A stretch of DNA of 64,000 nucleotides from Sthenelais limicola (Eukaryota > Annelida > Polychaeta > Phyllodocida > Sigalionidae). The stretch lies in assembly GCA_942159475.1 (NCBI GenBank), contig OW804095.1, positions 151,580,808 through 151,644,807 on the forward strand. Reading direction: 5' to 3'. Below are positions 33,488 to 43,763 of the stretch, one piece after another. The notes under the pieces are model-generated. The model was given only the letters and a program-made list of their open reading frames with translations, did no database searches and was not told the origin of the DNA. How positions within the stretch are numbered: the first letter of the stretch is position 1; the number at the start of each line of letters is the position of its first letter. The position numbers and the translations under genes were made by a program.

Positions 33488-33628
33488 CAGTCTAGGCTCT
33501 GAGGTATGATCGATATAAGTTAATGGCTTTCCCGGCCCTGGAGTAGGCCTACCACTACCGTCCTAATGGGATTTTTCGGTCAATTTCCCTTAGTATGAAG
33601 GCATCTGCTAGGCTCTGAACCTAGACTG
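33488..33628 (-). mobile_element. Inverted-end repeat family D, copy 4
   Basis: 141 bp with terminal repeats CAGTCTAGGCTCTGAGG and AGGCTCTGAACCTAGACTG; the interior has CCTAATGGGATTTTTCGG and TTTCCCTTAGTATGAAG in the order of the minus-strand D body. Flanks TGTA/TGTT suggest a 4-bp duplication with one mismatch. Its right part is included in the tandem duplication at 33579-33960. Confidence 0.65.
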
Positions 33629-33960
33629 TGTTGAGAGAGCCTGACTCCAAACATCAGAATAGTTAGTATTCCAAGCCTTCAATTCCGCTGGCAAAAAATC
33701 CCAATACTAGAAGATCGCTCGTGCAAATGAATAAGCTTTGAAAACACCATTTATAGACATGATGGGATTTAAGGAGAGTTTGTGGTCAGTTTCCCTTAGT
33801 ATTAAGGCATCTGACAGGCTCTGAGCTTAGACTGTTTAGACAGATCCTGATTCCAAACCTCAGAATGGTTAGTATTCAAAGACTTCTGTTCCGCTGGCAA
33901 AACTTCCCAATACTGGAAGCTCACTCGTGCAAATGAATAATCTTTAAAGACACCATTTAC
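33579..33960 (+). repeat. Tandem duplication of about 206 bp, containing the end of a D element
   Basis: 33579-33753 and 33785-33960 align throughout (GTCARTTTCCCTTAGTATKA, TCCGCTGGCAAAA, CTCGTGCAAATGAATAA, CACCATTTA) at a 206-bp offset, about 85% identical by eye. The duplicate carries the family D terminal sequence AGGCTCTGAGCTTAGACTG. Confidence 0.85.
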
Positions 33961-35019
33961 TGTGCAATTATTCGCATCTCATTGAGTCTGACTAGACATT
34001 GTCGCGGACCTCATTGCCTCTGTAGAAACACCAATCACAGATTTTTCCAAGCAGCTATCAAATTTTAATTACACCGAATGGATTTTCTATCTGATTCCTA
34101 AATCGCATGACTAAATATTCCAGACGTCGTTTCATTCTCCTTCTTGGGCAGATGAAAAAGGGTCTCAAGAGTGTTAAATGAATTTCAGAATCAGTGATTA
34201 CTCTTAATTGTTGATCTTTTTGCAGGGAATTTAATATCGCTTCAAGGTGTTCGAGGGTTCCTGTGGGCTTTAACAAGAGAGCGTTTTGAGGATGTTGAAT
34301 ATGGTATCACTCGAAGGACATGCTTCAAAGTTATTTCCAAATGAAAGATTTTTCTTTCTTTGTGGATTTGGACAATGTCTGTGAAGTCGTCATGACAACT
34401 TCAATAAATGGCTGAAGAACGACTTCCCCTTAACAAGAGCAAGATACTTAAATGAACAGGAGAGGTTTGTTTTTATTTATTTCCTCCAGGGAAGATAAAT
34501 TGAAGTACTACTTCATGTACAGGGTCCTATAATTAAATTGTTTTAATTATTCTTAAAACTGTATTGGCTATAAACAATGATGATATATTTTATCTTGTTA
34601 ACGTTAAGAATACAATAGAATAAATGAAATAATAGAAATTTGGTGTTGGGTCTTATAACTGTTCTTATCTTATCTGAAAACGTTATGAAAAGCACTATAT
34701 TGATATACAAACTTGAATGTCTAAGCAATATAAGAGTATTCTTTATGGTCGGTCTAGAAAGTAGTAGGCTAGCTATGCTTATATTCATATAATTATATAT
34801 TCGTATGTAATTAACAAAATAAGCATTTTTCTATTGAAACCTAAGGATTCTTCTCTGATTATTTAAACACAAAATAAATTAAATACTTGTATAATATATA
34901 AGCACTCTCGCTTGTGTATTAGTAGATATTTGTGTCTATAGTCCGGGTCCTCCAAATAGAAATGAATAGAAATTTTGGATACCCTGTAGCTAGAACTACT
35001 GGACAGAATCCTCGAAAAC
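33961..35019. other. No gene seen
   Basis: A 72-codon minus-strand frame at 34058-34276 (MLKPTGTLEHLEAILNSLQK...) looks protein-like in composition but has no known motif and no clear splice sites; a single-exon fragment cannot be excluded. The rest is very A/T-rich. Confidence 0.35.
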
Positions 35020-35130
35020 TTGTGTCAAATGCCCTTTAGATGGGTTGAAAAAGAATGGAACAAGAAGCAGAAAATATTAGTTTTTGAGTGTTAACTAAGA
35101 GTGCAGCTTTACAAGGAGAGATGCAGTGCA
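35020..35130 (+). repeat. Repeat V, locus 2
   Basis: TTTAGATGGGTTGAAAAAGA, GGAACAAGAAGCAGAAAATA and ACAAGGAGAGATGC follow the order seen at 9535-9620. Only one unit is present and the GGCAAACCCTTCACATTGAG half is missing. Confidence 0.55.
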
Positions 35131-35143
35131 GTAAAGGCATACA

Positions 35144-35204
35144 GCCCCTCCCCCCATCCCCTCCCCTCCCCCTCTTCCCCTCATTCCCCCACCCCCCACC
35201 CCTC
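35144..35204 (+). repeat. C-rich low-complexity tract
   Basis: Runs of CCCCTCCC and CCCCCACCCCCC with few interruptions; it sits directly after repeat V, as the C-rich minisatellite does at the first V locus. Confidence 0.85.
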
Positions 35205-35769
35205 AAAGCACTCTGGAGACATCACTATAAAACACATTACGCAATTGCCTTGATCCTTATGGTTAGAGGACTGTGCAGAATCCTCTTTTTCCCTCCGACC
35301 CCTGTTATATGCACCAATGAACACCGATTAGGCAGACCTCCCTTCGGCTAATGACAGACCAGCCGCTTAATGCCTGGAATTCAGGATTAGCTGACCACTC
35401 GCTGAATGGATGGTCATCTAAATCTGACCGCTCCTTACTGTCACCTGACACCAGAAATACATCGTTTACCTGGTACGTTCGAGTATGCCCATCAACACAT
35501 CACAGGTGAACACAGGAGAGACTGTTTCCAGGGGTAAAAGCGACGACAAGTTAATAGTTTATTACCGCGGCTATGGGAGCAGCCCTACTTTTCCATGGGT
35601 CTGTTATCAAACGATGGGACAAGAAAACGCCTCTTATCAAAGTTCCGGTGCTCCGTATTACATTGGTGGCTAAGGGGTGATCAATCGCCATTTATAAAGT
35701 GCTGTCAGATGCCTCCCAGTCAATATTGGTACATGCTGGACTTTTCTGTACCTCCTCCTCCTCTCCTAC
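35205..35769. other. No gene seen
   Basis: Balanced base composition. Overlapping plus-strand frames at 35485-35914 were inspected; none has a recognisable family or splice pattern. Confidence 0.4.
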
Positions 35770-35930
35770 TAGTCACCCGCGCGCACCACTGACTTCCCGC
35801 TGCAATTTTGGCGGGAACAAATTCCCGCCACTCACTCGTGACCTTCCACTCGCGCGAAAGCTCGTCCAAAGTCGCCCTTGTAAACGTGGCTTGCGGCGGC
35901 TATATGGAGCATAATCGAGCACACAGAGAA
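35770..35930. promoter_or_regulatory. CpG-rich candidate promoter with clustered E2F sites
   Basis: Within 37 bp there are three E2F-type sites: CTTCCCGC (35793-35800), TTTTGGCGGGAA (35806-35817, a consensus match) and TTCCCGCC (35822-35829). CG dinucleotides are dense (CACCCGCGCGC, CTCGCGCGAAAGCTCG, GGCGGC). Clustered E2F sites are typical of cell-cycle and DNA-replication gene promoters. No coding exon was found on either side, so the driven gene and its direction are unknown. Confidence 0.5.
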
Positions 35931-36430
35931 AGACTGCACCTCTGGTAGCGGTTATGAAGTTTATTAAGGAACTCTGACTGACGAATGTGTCAAGACGGAA
36001 CAATTACTATTGATACCCAAAGGACCATGTTTCTCGCAGACGACTTTTAGTCTGATCAGCCCAAGGCGTTTCGCGCAGCGGATATTGCGACATGGGCGTG
36101 GAAAATCACCTCCTACCCTCGAGCCCAATACACCGAGGCGTAGAGAGACTGGTTACAATGTAAACACTTAGGAGTTTCCGACAAAACTCCCGCGTAAATT
36201 GAGGTAATTTCCTTTCTGCTAATCAAGAAATAGAGCACCCAGTCCAAACGCGAGCAATTACGTTCGGTATGTCACAAACAGGATGGAGTGAGGCCGTAAC
36301 CTTATCGTGTTTCATTTTACTCTGAGTGGGTCGACAAATAGATCACAAGTTAATCTCTTTATCATAAAAATAAAGATTTTTTCTGAGTTTGAATAAACCC
36401 CTAATAGTGAATGTATAATGTTTATTTCAT
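35931..36430. other. Sequence beside the E2F-type region
   Basis: Moderately CG-containing up to about 36180; it may include a non-coding first exon, but none could be defined. Confidence 0.3.
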
Positions 36431-36616
36431 GGTCCTGGGTATGACCATAAAGTGCCTTTCTGTCTCTTTTTCTCTGTCTCTCTCTCCCTTTTTCTCTATC
36501 TCTATTTCCTGGGTATGATCATAAACTCACTCCCTCTCAGCTCTCCCGCCCTTGATATAACCATATTATTAAATGTGTTGATAAGGGCGTAAAGCAGCCA
36601 ATCTTACTCACTCACC
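36431..36616 (-). mobile_element. Dispersed repeat family C, copy 3
   Basis: 186 bp, the most complete of the three: GGTCCTGGGTATGACCATAA at one end and CTTACTCACTCACC at the other. The minus strand starts GGTGAGTGAGTAAGATTGGC. Confidence 0.7.
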
Positions 36617-37383
36617 TAATGTTAATTTCAGGAAGTGTGTACAACTATGTAACAATGATCAACAAAGGGATCCCTCTCGTCTATGATAATGTAAAAACAT
36701 TCTCACTTTCGTGGACCGACAATTCTTAGGATGCGCTATTACAAGCTAGCACTGGTCAGTGCCATAAACTAAAATACTTGCTATTCCCATGTCAAGGCAG
36801 TAGCAAGGACCTATAATTGTCATAATCTCCTTGTATCTGTGAGATGGTTAATCTTGACAACCTTTGCTAAAGAATGTCTCAATAAAGCGAATGACAGTGA
36901 TACAAGCACACTGATATCATACCTCACGAACCTATGGTTCCTATCAGGTCGTTAGATGTATTATTAAATGGTATTCTATCTCCCCTCGGGACAATACCCC
37001 CTCGGGCAACGTATTTCAACGTCCTTGAAGGTCATATATTGACAAATGAACAACTTTTTCTTTCCATGCGATAGATAATGCATGGTGTACTTTTACCTTC
37101 ATCATGGTCCGAGTAAAAGGTCAGGGCGATCAGGATGTGAAGGAGAGAGCGGATTACTCCAGGGCCAGCTTTATAATAAGTGATTCCCCTGATATAGAAG
37201 AGTAAGAAGATATCACTGAATAAGTGAGTAATATCTTACCCTGGTCTTTGTGACATTCATCCCAATCCGATTAGTGTTGATGTGATATGGGAATAAGGTA
37301 TTGCAAAGGCTGGGTATAGAGACAGAGGTTGGCAAGCATTATCGCCGTCAATAGAATAATTGTTATTGTTATTAGATGCATCA
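36617..37383. other. No gene seen
   Basis: Nothing beyond short frames; TCCCCTCGGGACAATACCCC with CTCGGGC at 36980-37005 is a small local duplication. Confidence 0.45.
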
Positions 37384-37576
37384 GGGTATCAGATAATGTA
37401 CCATCAGCTCTAAATTGACTAATATTGGTAAATACAAGGTGTGTTTGAGTATATTTGGTTTTGCGATGATTGAAAAGAAAATATCTTCGGTTATGTTGGA
37501 CTGTAGTTTGAACCTGATTTATGTCTAAATTTTGAGCTATTTGAACAGACTGATGGTCAAGTTCAATATTTTCGTC
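37384..37576 (+). mobile_element. MITE family A, copy A-17 (old, decayed)
   Basis: GGGTATCAGATAATGTACC, GAGTATATTTGGTTTTGC, GGTTATGTTGGACTGTAG and GAGCTATTTGAACAGA follow the family in order. The right terminal repeat is lost into the TCTA microsatellite that starts at 37575. Confidence 0.7.
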
Positions 37577-37608
37577 TATCTATCTATCTATCTATCTATC
37601 TATATATC
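37575..37608 (+). repeat. (TCTA)n microsatellite
   Basis: About eight TCTA units followed by degenerate TATATC/TCATATA sequence to about 37675. Confidence 0.92.
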
Positions 37609-37675
37609 TTTTCATATATTTATTCATATATTCATCTATATATTTATATCTATAAATCCATCCATCTATCTTTAT

Positions 37676-38173
37676 AACATTTTTTGATACATTCATTAAC
37701 CACAAATATATAACATACCAAGCGAAAATATGCATAATCCTTTCCAGAATTGTTCTTATGCATTCCCATCTATCTATCCCACATTGAATTAAATTATGTT
37801 GCATCTCAGGATAATCCATAGTAAAATAAATGGATTAGAAAAATAAAGCTCAGGATAGAGGAGCTCTAACGTAGAAGGCCAAGGTTGTAGAGTTTGACTA
37901 AGTAGAGTTAAAGCATTATGTGTCCTATTGGGCGCGTCCCAGGGGTGGAATGAAGTAGAGTGGAATGGATCTATAAAAATACATAATTAATCTTACAAAA
38001 TCTTACAAACGCAGCCACAATGACGTAGTTAAGAGACACCAAAGTCGTTCAGAGAATCTGGCAGATGCCAAGGAGGATTTTCTGAAAGGTTATGATTCCA
38101 GTTTGTAGCGTTTTAAATATTGATGAATGTATTCAAACCGATGTGTGTAGCAAAGTGGAGAAGGGATAGATCA
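37676..38173. other. No gene seen
   Basis: A/T-rich; TCTTACAAAATCTTACAAACGC at 37992 is a small direct repeat. Confidence 0.45.
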
Positions 38174-38221
38174 GGTGATAAATCGGGTGATAAATCGGGT
38201 GATAAATCGGGTGATAAATCG
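38174..38221 (+). repeat. 12-bp tandem repeat, four copies
   Basis: Four exact units of GGTGATAAATCG. Because 12 is a multiple of 3, they appear as an SGDK peptide repeat within an 86-codon frame (38120-38380) that is otherwise unremarkable. Confidence 0.95.
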
Positions 38222-38633
38222 GATGCCATAACAGGAAGAAGCCCTTCAGAGATCTACTTCATTATTCTGGGGTCAATGAAATGCAGGGATAACTCTTCCT
38301 CATCGAGTACTGCTACACTGTGTGTAGGTCATCAGCTAGTTATATTAAGCCCCTCTTACACCGACATGCGGTGTACTTAAGTTGGAGAATAAAAATCGTT
38401 GAGAAATAAATAATAGATGACTCTGCTATGAATGGACAATATTCTAGGCACGCTGTTGTGGAATGGCATAATCAAGTTGTCGTGTATTTCTATCCTTGAT
38501 TAATAAAGAAGTATTATTATAAAACGGATAAACTGTAATAATAATAAAAATGATAATGAAGCAATGCTAATATTGATAGCTAAAGCTTGTAAATAAAAAA
38601 ATAACATTAAGACGGTCTCAAAAGGGTCTGGTC
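38222..38633. other. No gene seen
   Basis: A/T-rich; ATTATTATAAAACGG and AATAATAATAAAAATGATAATG tracts. Confidence 0.45.
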
Positions 38634-38875
38634 GTCCTAAAATGTACAATCGGCAGCTCTAGAAATTTAGCACATATTGCTAAAATAGACTGAAAAAATG
38701 ATTTATAAATACCATAATAATGCTTCTTCTGAGTATATTTGGTATCGCACTGATTCAATAGACCTGTTCGGTTACCTTCAACTCTATTTTGAACTTCATT
38801 TCTGTCTTCAATTTTGGTTATTCGAGAGGATAGGTGAACGGTGAATTGTGAATTCTCGGACGACTAGGATCATCC
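38634..38875 (+). mobile_element. MITE family A, copy A-18 (variant terminal repeats)
   Basis: About 242 bp, the body like other copies, but both ends changed in the same way: left GGGTCTGGTCGTCCTAAAAT and right CGGACGACTAGGATC. The GTCGTCC block replaces the usual ATTTTCA at both ends, so the inverted repeat is kept with a different sequence. The exact outer boundary is uncertain by a few bases. Confidence 0.75.
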
Positions 38876-39193
38876 CAGATAAAGGAAAAGCTATACCCCA
38901 AATCACGAATTCCCCCTTAAGACAACAACCTCTTCATCTCCTAAACCCCTTGACTTCCCGCTCCTGATGCGACCAATTAATCATAATTGTCACGTAATGT
39001 TGATCCGCGGCGTATAAGACCAACATGAGCAAACAGAGATGAGAGCTGACTGAGGGGCCCTGCACAAAAACATCCCTTAATAAAGTGGTTGCTTGTGCCA
39101 CGCTACTCGCCTGAATTACCGTCACCCTTAGGGACTTACTCGCCACTAAGTGAGCTAATAGCATGAAATGTGCATTGCCTCACATGTGTAAAT
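38876..39193. other. No gene seen
   Basis: A 76-codon minus-strand frame (38934-39164) is not recognisable and has no splice context. Confidence 0.4.
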
Positions 39194-39428
39194 GGGTCAG
39201 ATTTTTAGAAAATGTACAATTGGCAGCTCTACACATTTAGGAAATTCTTCTAAATTAGGCCGAAAAATGATGAATACCAGGTATATCTGAGTATATTTGG
39301 TATCGCATTGATTTATAGTATCAGTTCTGTTATGTTAAACTGCATTTTGAAGGTCATTTTTGTCTTAAATGTGGGTTATTTGAGACGATTGGTGACGGCG
39401 AATTGTACATTTTCTGACGATCAGTCCC
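39194..39428 (+). mobile_element. MITE family A, copy A-19
   Basis: 235 bp, second subtype, perfect AAAT duplications (39190-39193, 39429-39432). The right end is CTGACGATCAGTCCC. Confidence 0.92.
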
Positions 39429-40566
39429 AAATGCATTCAATCAATACGACATGTATTCAGTCTAGCTGCAAACTATGTCTATGGGGCAGTACTTCTGAGA
39501 GGGCTCGGGTAGAGAAATAATGGACAAATCTATGATTTGGTGGGTTGGGGAAGTTATACCTTTATATATGTACAATCCATGACAATTATGAATGGTTGAA
39601 TGCTTTACGTATGACAAATTACACTACTGGCATTTTCGTACATGACACTAATGTCTATGGAGGGACGATTTATGTTTTTGATTAACACGTTTTACAAATA
39701 ATTCATAACCGCCGACATTTAAAAAAAAATACATGTATACATACATGTGATTGGCTTAAGACTTAGCAGTAATTTCTCCCCAACCACAACAGCTTTCTGA
39801 TAAAACTTTCAGCGAACGTGTTAGAAATTGAGTGACAATATTTTCGTTTGCAGAGTGCATTGCCACAGAGACCCTTAGCATCGGGTGCAAATGCAACATA
39901 AACCTTTACTAGTAGCAAAGGGAGAAATTCCCAGTATTCGAGACATCCCATTTACTGACCAATCGACTCGGACGCGAAAACCTCATACATCAATGTAGTG
40001 ACTTGAGCCCCACTATTAGCATTGAGTGTCTGGAATGGAACCCCAGGAGAATATGCCCAGACTCTAAACCATATCCACACATTACGACCGATGCTTTCAA
40101 TGTATAATCATGGAGAAAAATATGATATAAACAGCCAACGGCAAAGGTTCACATAAAAATGCAATGCTATTGAATGGGTAGAGTATGTACTGCGACTTGG
40201 AAACCAGAGGTATCAGACACTGTTCATGTGAATGGCGAACATATAAAGGTTGATATTCAAAACATGGTGTTTCATCATTTAATATTGCAATGTGCCCTCC
40301 TCCTATATTTCTCAAAAGAATATTATTGAGCCTGCATACACTATAATAAATTCAATAGCTCGCATGTCATGACAGAAAGTTCTTTGAAGTTTTCCCTCCG
40401 TATTAAAGAAGCCCATGCTTGGAGCCAAATGTAAATGGACAGCGCCTTATAGAGTGATTGTTTATTGAGTACGAGCCTACAATTCATCATAGACGAGAGC
40501 ACTACAAGTCTGGCTCTGTCCTATTGCTCCAATACAGAGCAACTCAGCAACTCCTTATTACTACTC
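39429..40566. other. No gene seen
   Basis: A/T-rich; TACATGTATACATACATGTG at 39731 is an alternating palindromic run. Frames of 62-72 codons only. Confidence 0.45.
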
Positions 40567-40847
40567 ATTTAGCGAGCGCCTCATAATAAGGGTCAGATTT
40601 TCAGAAAATGTACAATTGGCAGCTCTACACATTTAGGAAATTCGGCTAAATGAGACTGAAAAATGATGAATAGCAGGTATATCTGAGTATATTTGGTATG
40701 GCATTGATTTAAAGTATCAGTTCTGTTATGTTAAACTGCATTTTGAAGCTCGTTTTTGTCATAAATGTGGGTTATTTGAGAGGATTGATGTAGGCAAATT
40801 GTACATTTTCTGACAATCTGACCCATTTAGCGAGCGCCTCATCATAA
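40567..40847. repeat. 23-bp direct repeats flanking MITE A-20
   Basis: ATTTAGCGAGCGCCTCATAA plus TAA at 40567-40589 and the same with one A-to-C change at 40825-40847. They touch the element exactly on both sides, far longer than the 4-bp duplication seen at other copies. Confidence 0.92.
40590..40824 (+). mobile_element. MITE family A, copy A-20
   Basis: 235 bp, second subtype, GGGTCAGATTTTC to GACAATCTGACCC. The flanks are the 23-bp repeats described separately; the immediate 4-bp flanks ATAA and ATTT do not match. Confidence 0.92.
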
Positions 40848-41394
40848 CTGGAATGCTGCTGCACTTTTAAGTAGCCATAAAAAGGACCCTGCGCCAGAGC
40901 ATTGGGGAGTCTTTCGGTCTTAGTCCAAGTTTGGGAAGTCATTTCCTTTATGAGAAACGCGGGGATCCATATGTGTCCATGAAGCCAAATGGTTGAGAGA
41001 ATCAATAAATGGAAAAGGCCTTTCTAAATGCTCAATTTTCAAGGCCTTAAACACGCGACATGAACAAAGCAAGACAGCAGTGAATACATGGTGTAAAGTA
41101 AATAGGATTGCTCAGGCTTCGGTACTAAGAACAGCGGGAGGGGAAGCCAGATGGTTGGCGGGCTGAGAAAAAAGGGGAAATGCTAATTAATTGTTTAAGA
41201 CGTTGATTGGTTTGTGTGCTCATGTTAATGGGACGCCATTAAGGGGTGGTTTTTAATTGTTCCCTCCCCTTCATCCATCAGCGAAAGCATCACTTTTTCT
41301 CTTAGAGACTTATTGCTATCGCGACATCAAAGCTTGCGTGTTCTGCTTCATTTTCATCCGGGAAAAAGAAGAGGGTGAAAAAGGGGTTTGTGAG
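40848..41394. other. No gene seen
   Basis: No family repeat or recognisable exon; composition becomes more GC-rich towards 41390. A 122-codon frame (41257-41625) runs across the GC-rich patch into A-21 and is judged fortuitous. Confidence 0.4.
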
Positions 41395-41495
41395 ATTGGC
41401 CTTCTTACTCGTTCACCCCTCACATGGCGGCGGCGGGGTCTGCGCCGCTCCGTTTATGTCGAAGGGCGGGAAAAACATAACGGGGCCGTGTTTCT
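41395..41495. promoter_or_regulatory. Short CpG-rich patch with YY1- and E2F-like sites
   Basis: ATGGCGGCGGCGGGG at 41424 contains a YY1-like ATGGCGGC, and GGGCGGGAAAA at 41464-41474 resembles an E2F site. Only about 100 bp long and with no exon, so weak; copy A-21 inserted about 40 bp downstream. Confidence 0.3.
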
Positions 41496-41534
41496 GCTAC
41501 AGTTACTGCTACTGCCGCTGCTGGCGCTGTTGAC

Positions 41535-41758
41535 GGGTCAGATCTTCAGCAAATGTACAATTGGCAGCTGTACACATTTAGTAAATTCTGCTAAATTAGA
41601 CTGCAATTTGGCCAATACAAGGTAAATTTGAGTATATTCGGCATTGCATTGATTCTAGCAATCTGTTTGGTTAGGTTGAACTGTATTTTGAACTTTATTT
41701 TTGGGTTATTGGAGAAGATTGGCGAAGTTGAATTGTACATTTTCTCAAAATCTGACCC
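41535..41758 (+). mobile_element. MITE family A, copy A-21
   Basis: 224 bp, first subtype with an 11-bp internal deletion (TCGTCTGAAAT missing after AACTTTATTT). Flanks TGAC/TGTC differ at one base. Confidence 0.9.
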
Positions 41759-42252
41759 TGTCAATGCTTCAGTGAGAAGCGGTTTTGTTTACGAACAGGT
41801 TTCTAACAAGACATTCTCTGATCAAGTAGGTTGTCTTAAGTTCCCGTCTCGTGCCACTTTGTACCTTGTTCCGCGCGCTTGAACGCAGCCAAGGTTAAAA
41901 CCTAACCAGTAAATAAACATCAATGGACAAATATCGTCTGCTTTTCAAATGTCGTCTGCTTTTTTCCGGGAAAGCTTTTTGAAATCAGAATACATTTAAG
42001 TACTCGCAAATAAGCTTCCCGTCTCTGGTGGAAGATGAAAGAAGGTCACGAGTGGCACAAAGCACCCTTGCTATATCGCTACGTGCGATGAAATCCTCCC
42101 GAAAAGATGCTAGAAATATAAACAAGGGCCGGGATGGGACACTTGTTGGTTTTATAGTAAGCACTGAACCAGCGGCACGTTGGTTGCGGCGTCCGAGGGG
42201 CGTGTATAGTAGCAAGTACCAAGCGGTGCGATGGCCTTTGTTGATTTGGTGT
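41759..42252. other. No gene seen
   Basis: Opposing frames of about 100 codons (41985-42284 minus, 42028-42366 plus) were inspected; neither shows a domain. TCGTCTGCTTTTCAAATG followed by TCGTCTGCTTTTT at 41935-41960 is a small tandem duplication. Confidence 0.4.
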
Positions 42253-42340
42253 CCTCTGGAGGAGGCACTGTTGCTATTTCTCATGTTTGGGTCGTACCTC
42301 TGGAGGAGGCACTGTTGCTATTTTTCATGTTTGGGTCGTA
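42253..42340 (+). repeat. 44-bp tandem duplication
   Basis: CCTCTGGAGGAGGCACTGTT... in two adjacent copies at 42253 and 42297, differing at one base (CTC/TTC). Confidence 0.93.
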
Positions 42341-43019
42341 CCAAGCTCTGGACATACCAGACCTAACGTTGGCCGAACCGCAGCTATACTGTACCATTGG
42401 AGAGGATCGATCCAGAATAGTTGTTTGCTGGGGCCAAATCGGGGGATGTTGGTAAGGGTAGGGCTAACAGAAGCCCCCATATTATTAACTGGGGATCTCA
42501 TGGTTCGGTAAAGCCATCTGGGCTACAGGTAGTAATTCTCTTAAAGGGTTTATCAAAAGATTCTATGTAGTAGAAAGGTATTCCTCTGTCGTCTCCACCT
42601 CTATAACAATTTAATATTGTTTACCGAGTAATACAAATAATAATATAATATTAATAATGGTGTACGCTAACAGTGGAGATCAAAATAGTAAAAACAATCA
42701 AGATATCAATAGTACAAATCGACATTTATGCTGATTATATCCTGCCGTGCGTGGCAGTATTGAATGGTGGTCTGATATGCTTAGATTTGTGTACTAGTTA
42801 ATTCTTTTCTATATTTAATCTAATCAACCTGAACCTCCTTCATGGTTTGGTAGCCTGAATACAATATTTTCAATCAATCATTCGTTTATGAGGCAGGTTG
42901 GACGGCAAACGAATCAGAGAAGTAACATCATAAAGGCAACAAGTATACTTGTATAACAATATAACTCCAAAATAACGTTATTATGAATCTTTATTAAACT
43001 ATTTGCTGATGCTGTATTA
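42341..43019. other. No gene seen
   Basis: A/T-rich; no family repeat seen. Confidence 0.45.
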
Positions 43020-43411
43020 CTAATAGGGGACTTGCAAGTCCGCCATCTTGAATCTCGATTTGTATGGTATTGTGGGAGACATGAATGTCAACTAAATCCA
43101 GAGTATAGACTATGTTATGCATATAAACATTCTCAGTATGTTATATCAGTCAAATGGGCATCTTGTCCCCATGTTAATCTACATTTTCCATTCAATGATC
43201 TATGCTCCTGCAATAGATTAGCTTCCCCATCATGCACACATTTTCACTTCGGATCATTTAAACAAGTTCCACTAATGGAGAAATATTCTACCCATTGTTA
43301 AAAATTAAAAATATTGCAACAGCTTCGTAATTCAGAACTGATCTGAATTCCATCCCAGCATGCAGTGTATCAGACATGGGCAGTGTGGCACATCCGGTAA
43401 ATCCTCTATTA
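43020..43411 (-). mobile_element. hAT-like MITE family T, copy 3
   Basis: About 392 bp in reverse orientation: CTAATAGGGGACTTGCAAGT with CCGCCATCTTGAATC on the left, and TCCATCCCAGCATGCAGTG, AGACATGGGCAGTGTGGCAC and AATCCTCTATTA on the right. These match both ends of the intact copy at 25069-25435. No clean 8-bp duplication is seen. An 89-codon frame inside is fortuitous. Confidence 0.75.
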
Positions 43412-43449
43412 TTGGCAAACATGTACATCCAATACAATCCTTCTATTGA

Positions 43450-43763
43450 AGGCTATGTGGGGTGGCCACTACAACCGACCTATTGTTGAGGCTATGTGAG
43501 GTGGCCACTACAACCGACCTATTGTTGAGGTTATGTGAGGTGGCCACTACAACCGACCTATTGGTGAGGCTATGTGGGGTGGCCACTACAACCGACCTAT
43601 TGGTGAGGCTATGTGGGGTGGCCACTACAACCGACCTATTGGTGAGGCTATGTGGGGTGGCCACTACGACCGACCTATTGTTGAGGCTATGTGAGGTGGC
43701 CACTACAACCGACCTATTGCTGAGGCTATGTGAGGTGGCCACTACAACCGACCTATTGCTGAG
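43450..43763 (+). repeat. Minisatellite, 39-bp unit, eight copies
   Basis: Eight units of GAGGCTATGTGRGGTGGCCA followed by CTACAACCGACCTATTGNT. Since 39 is divisible by 3, both strands are open throughout (141 codons plus, 99 codons minus), giving ATTTDLLLRLCEV and SLTNRSVVVATPH repeats. I treat these as artefacts: there is no signal of selection, no splice site, and the frames end soon after the array. Confidence 0.93.

Noticed and set aside
33484..33632. Considering D copy 4 as part of a host gene duplicate
   Set aside because: Its inverted CAGTCTAGG/CCTAGACTG ends identify it as a dispersed element.
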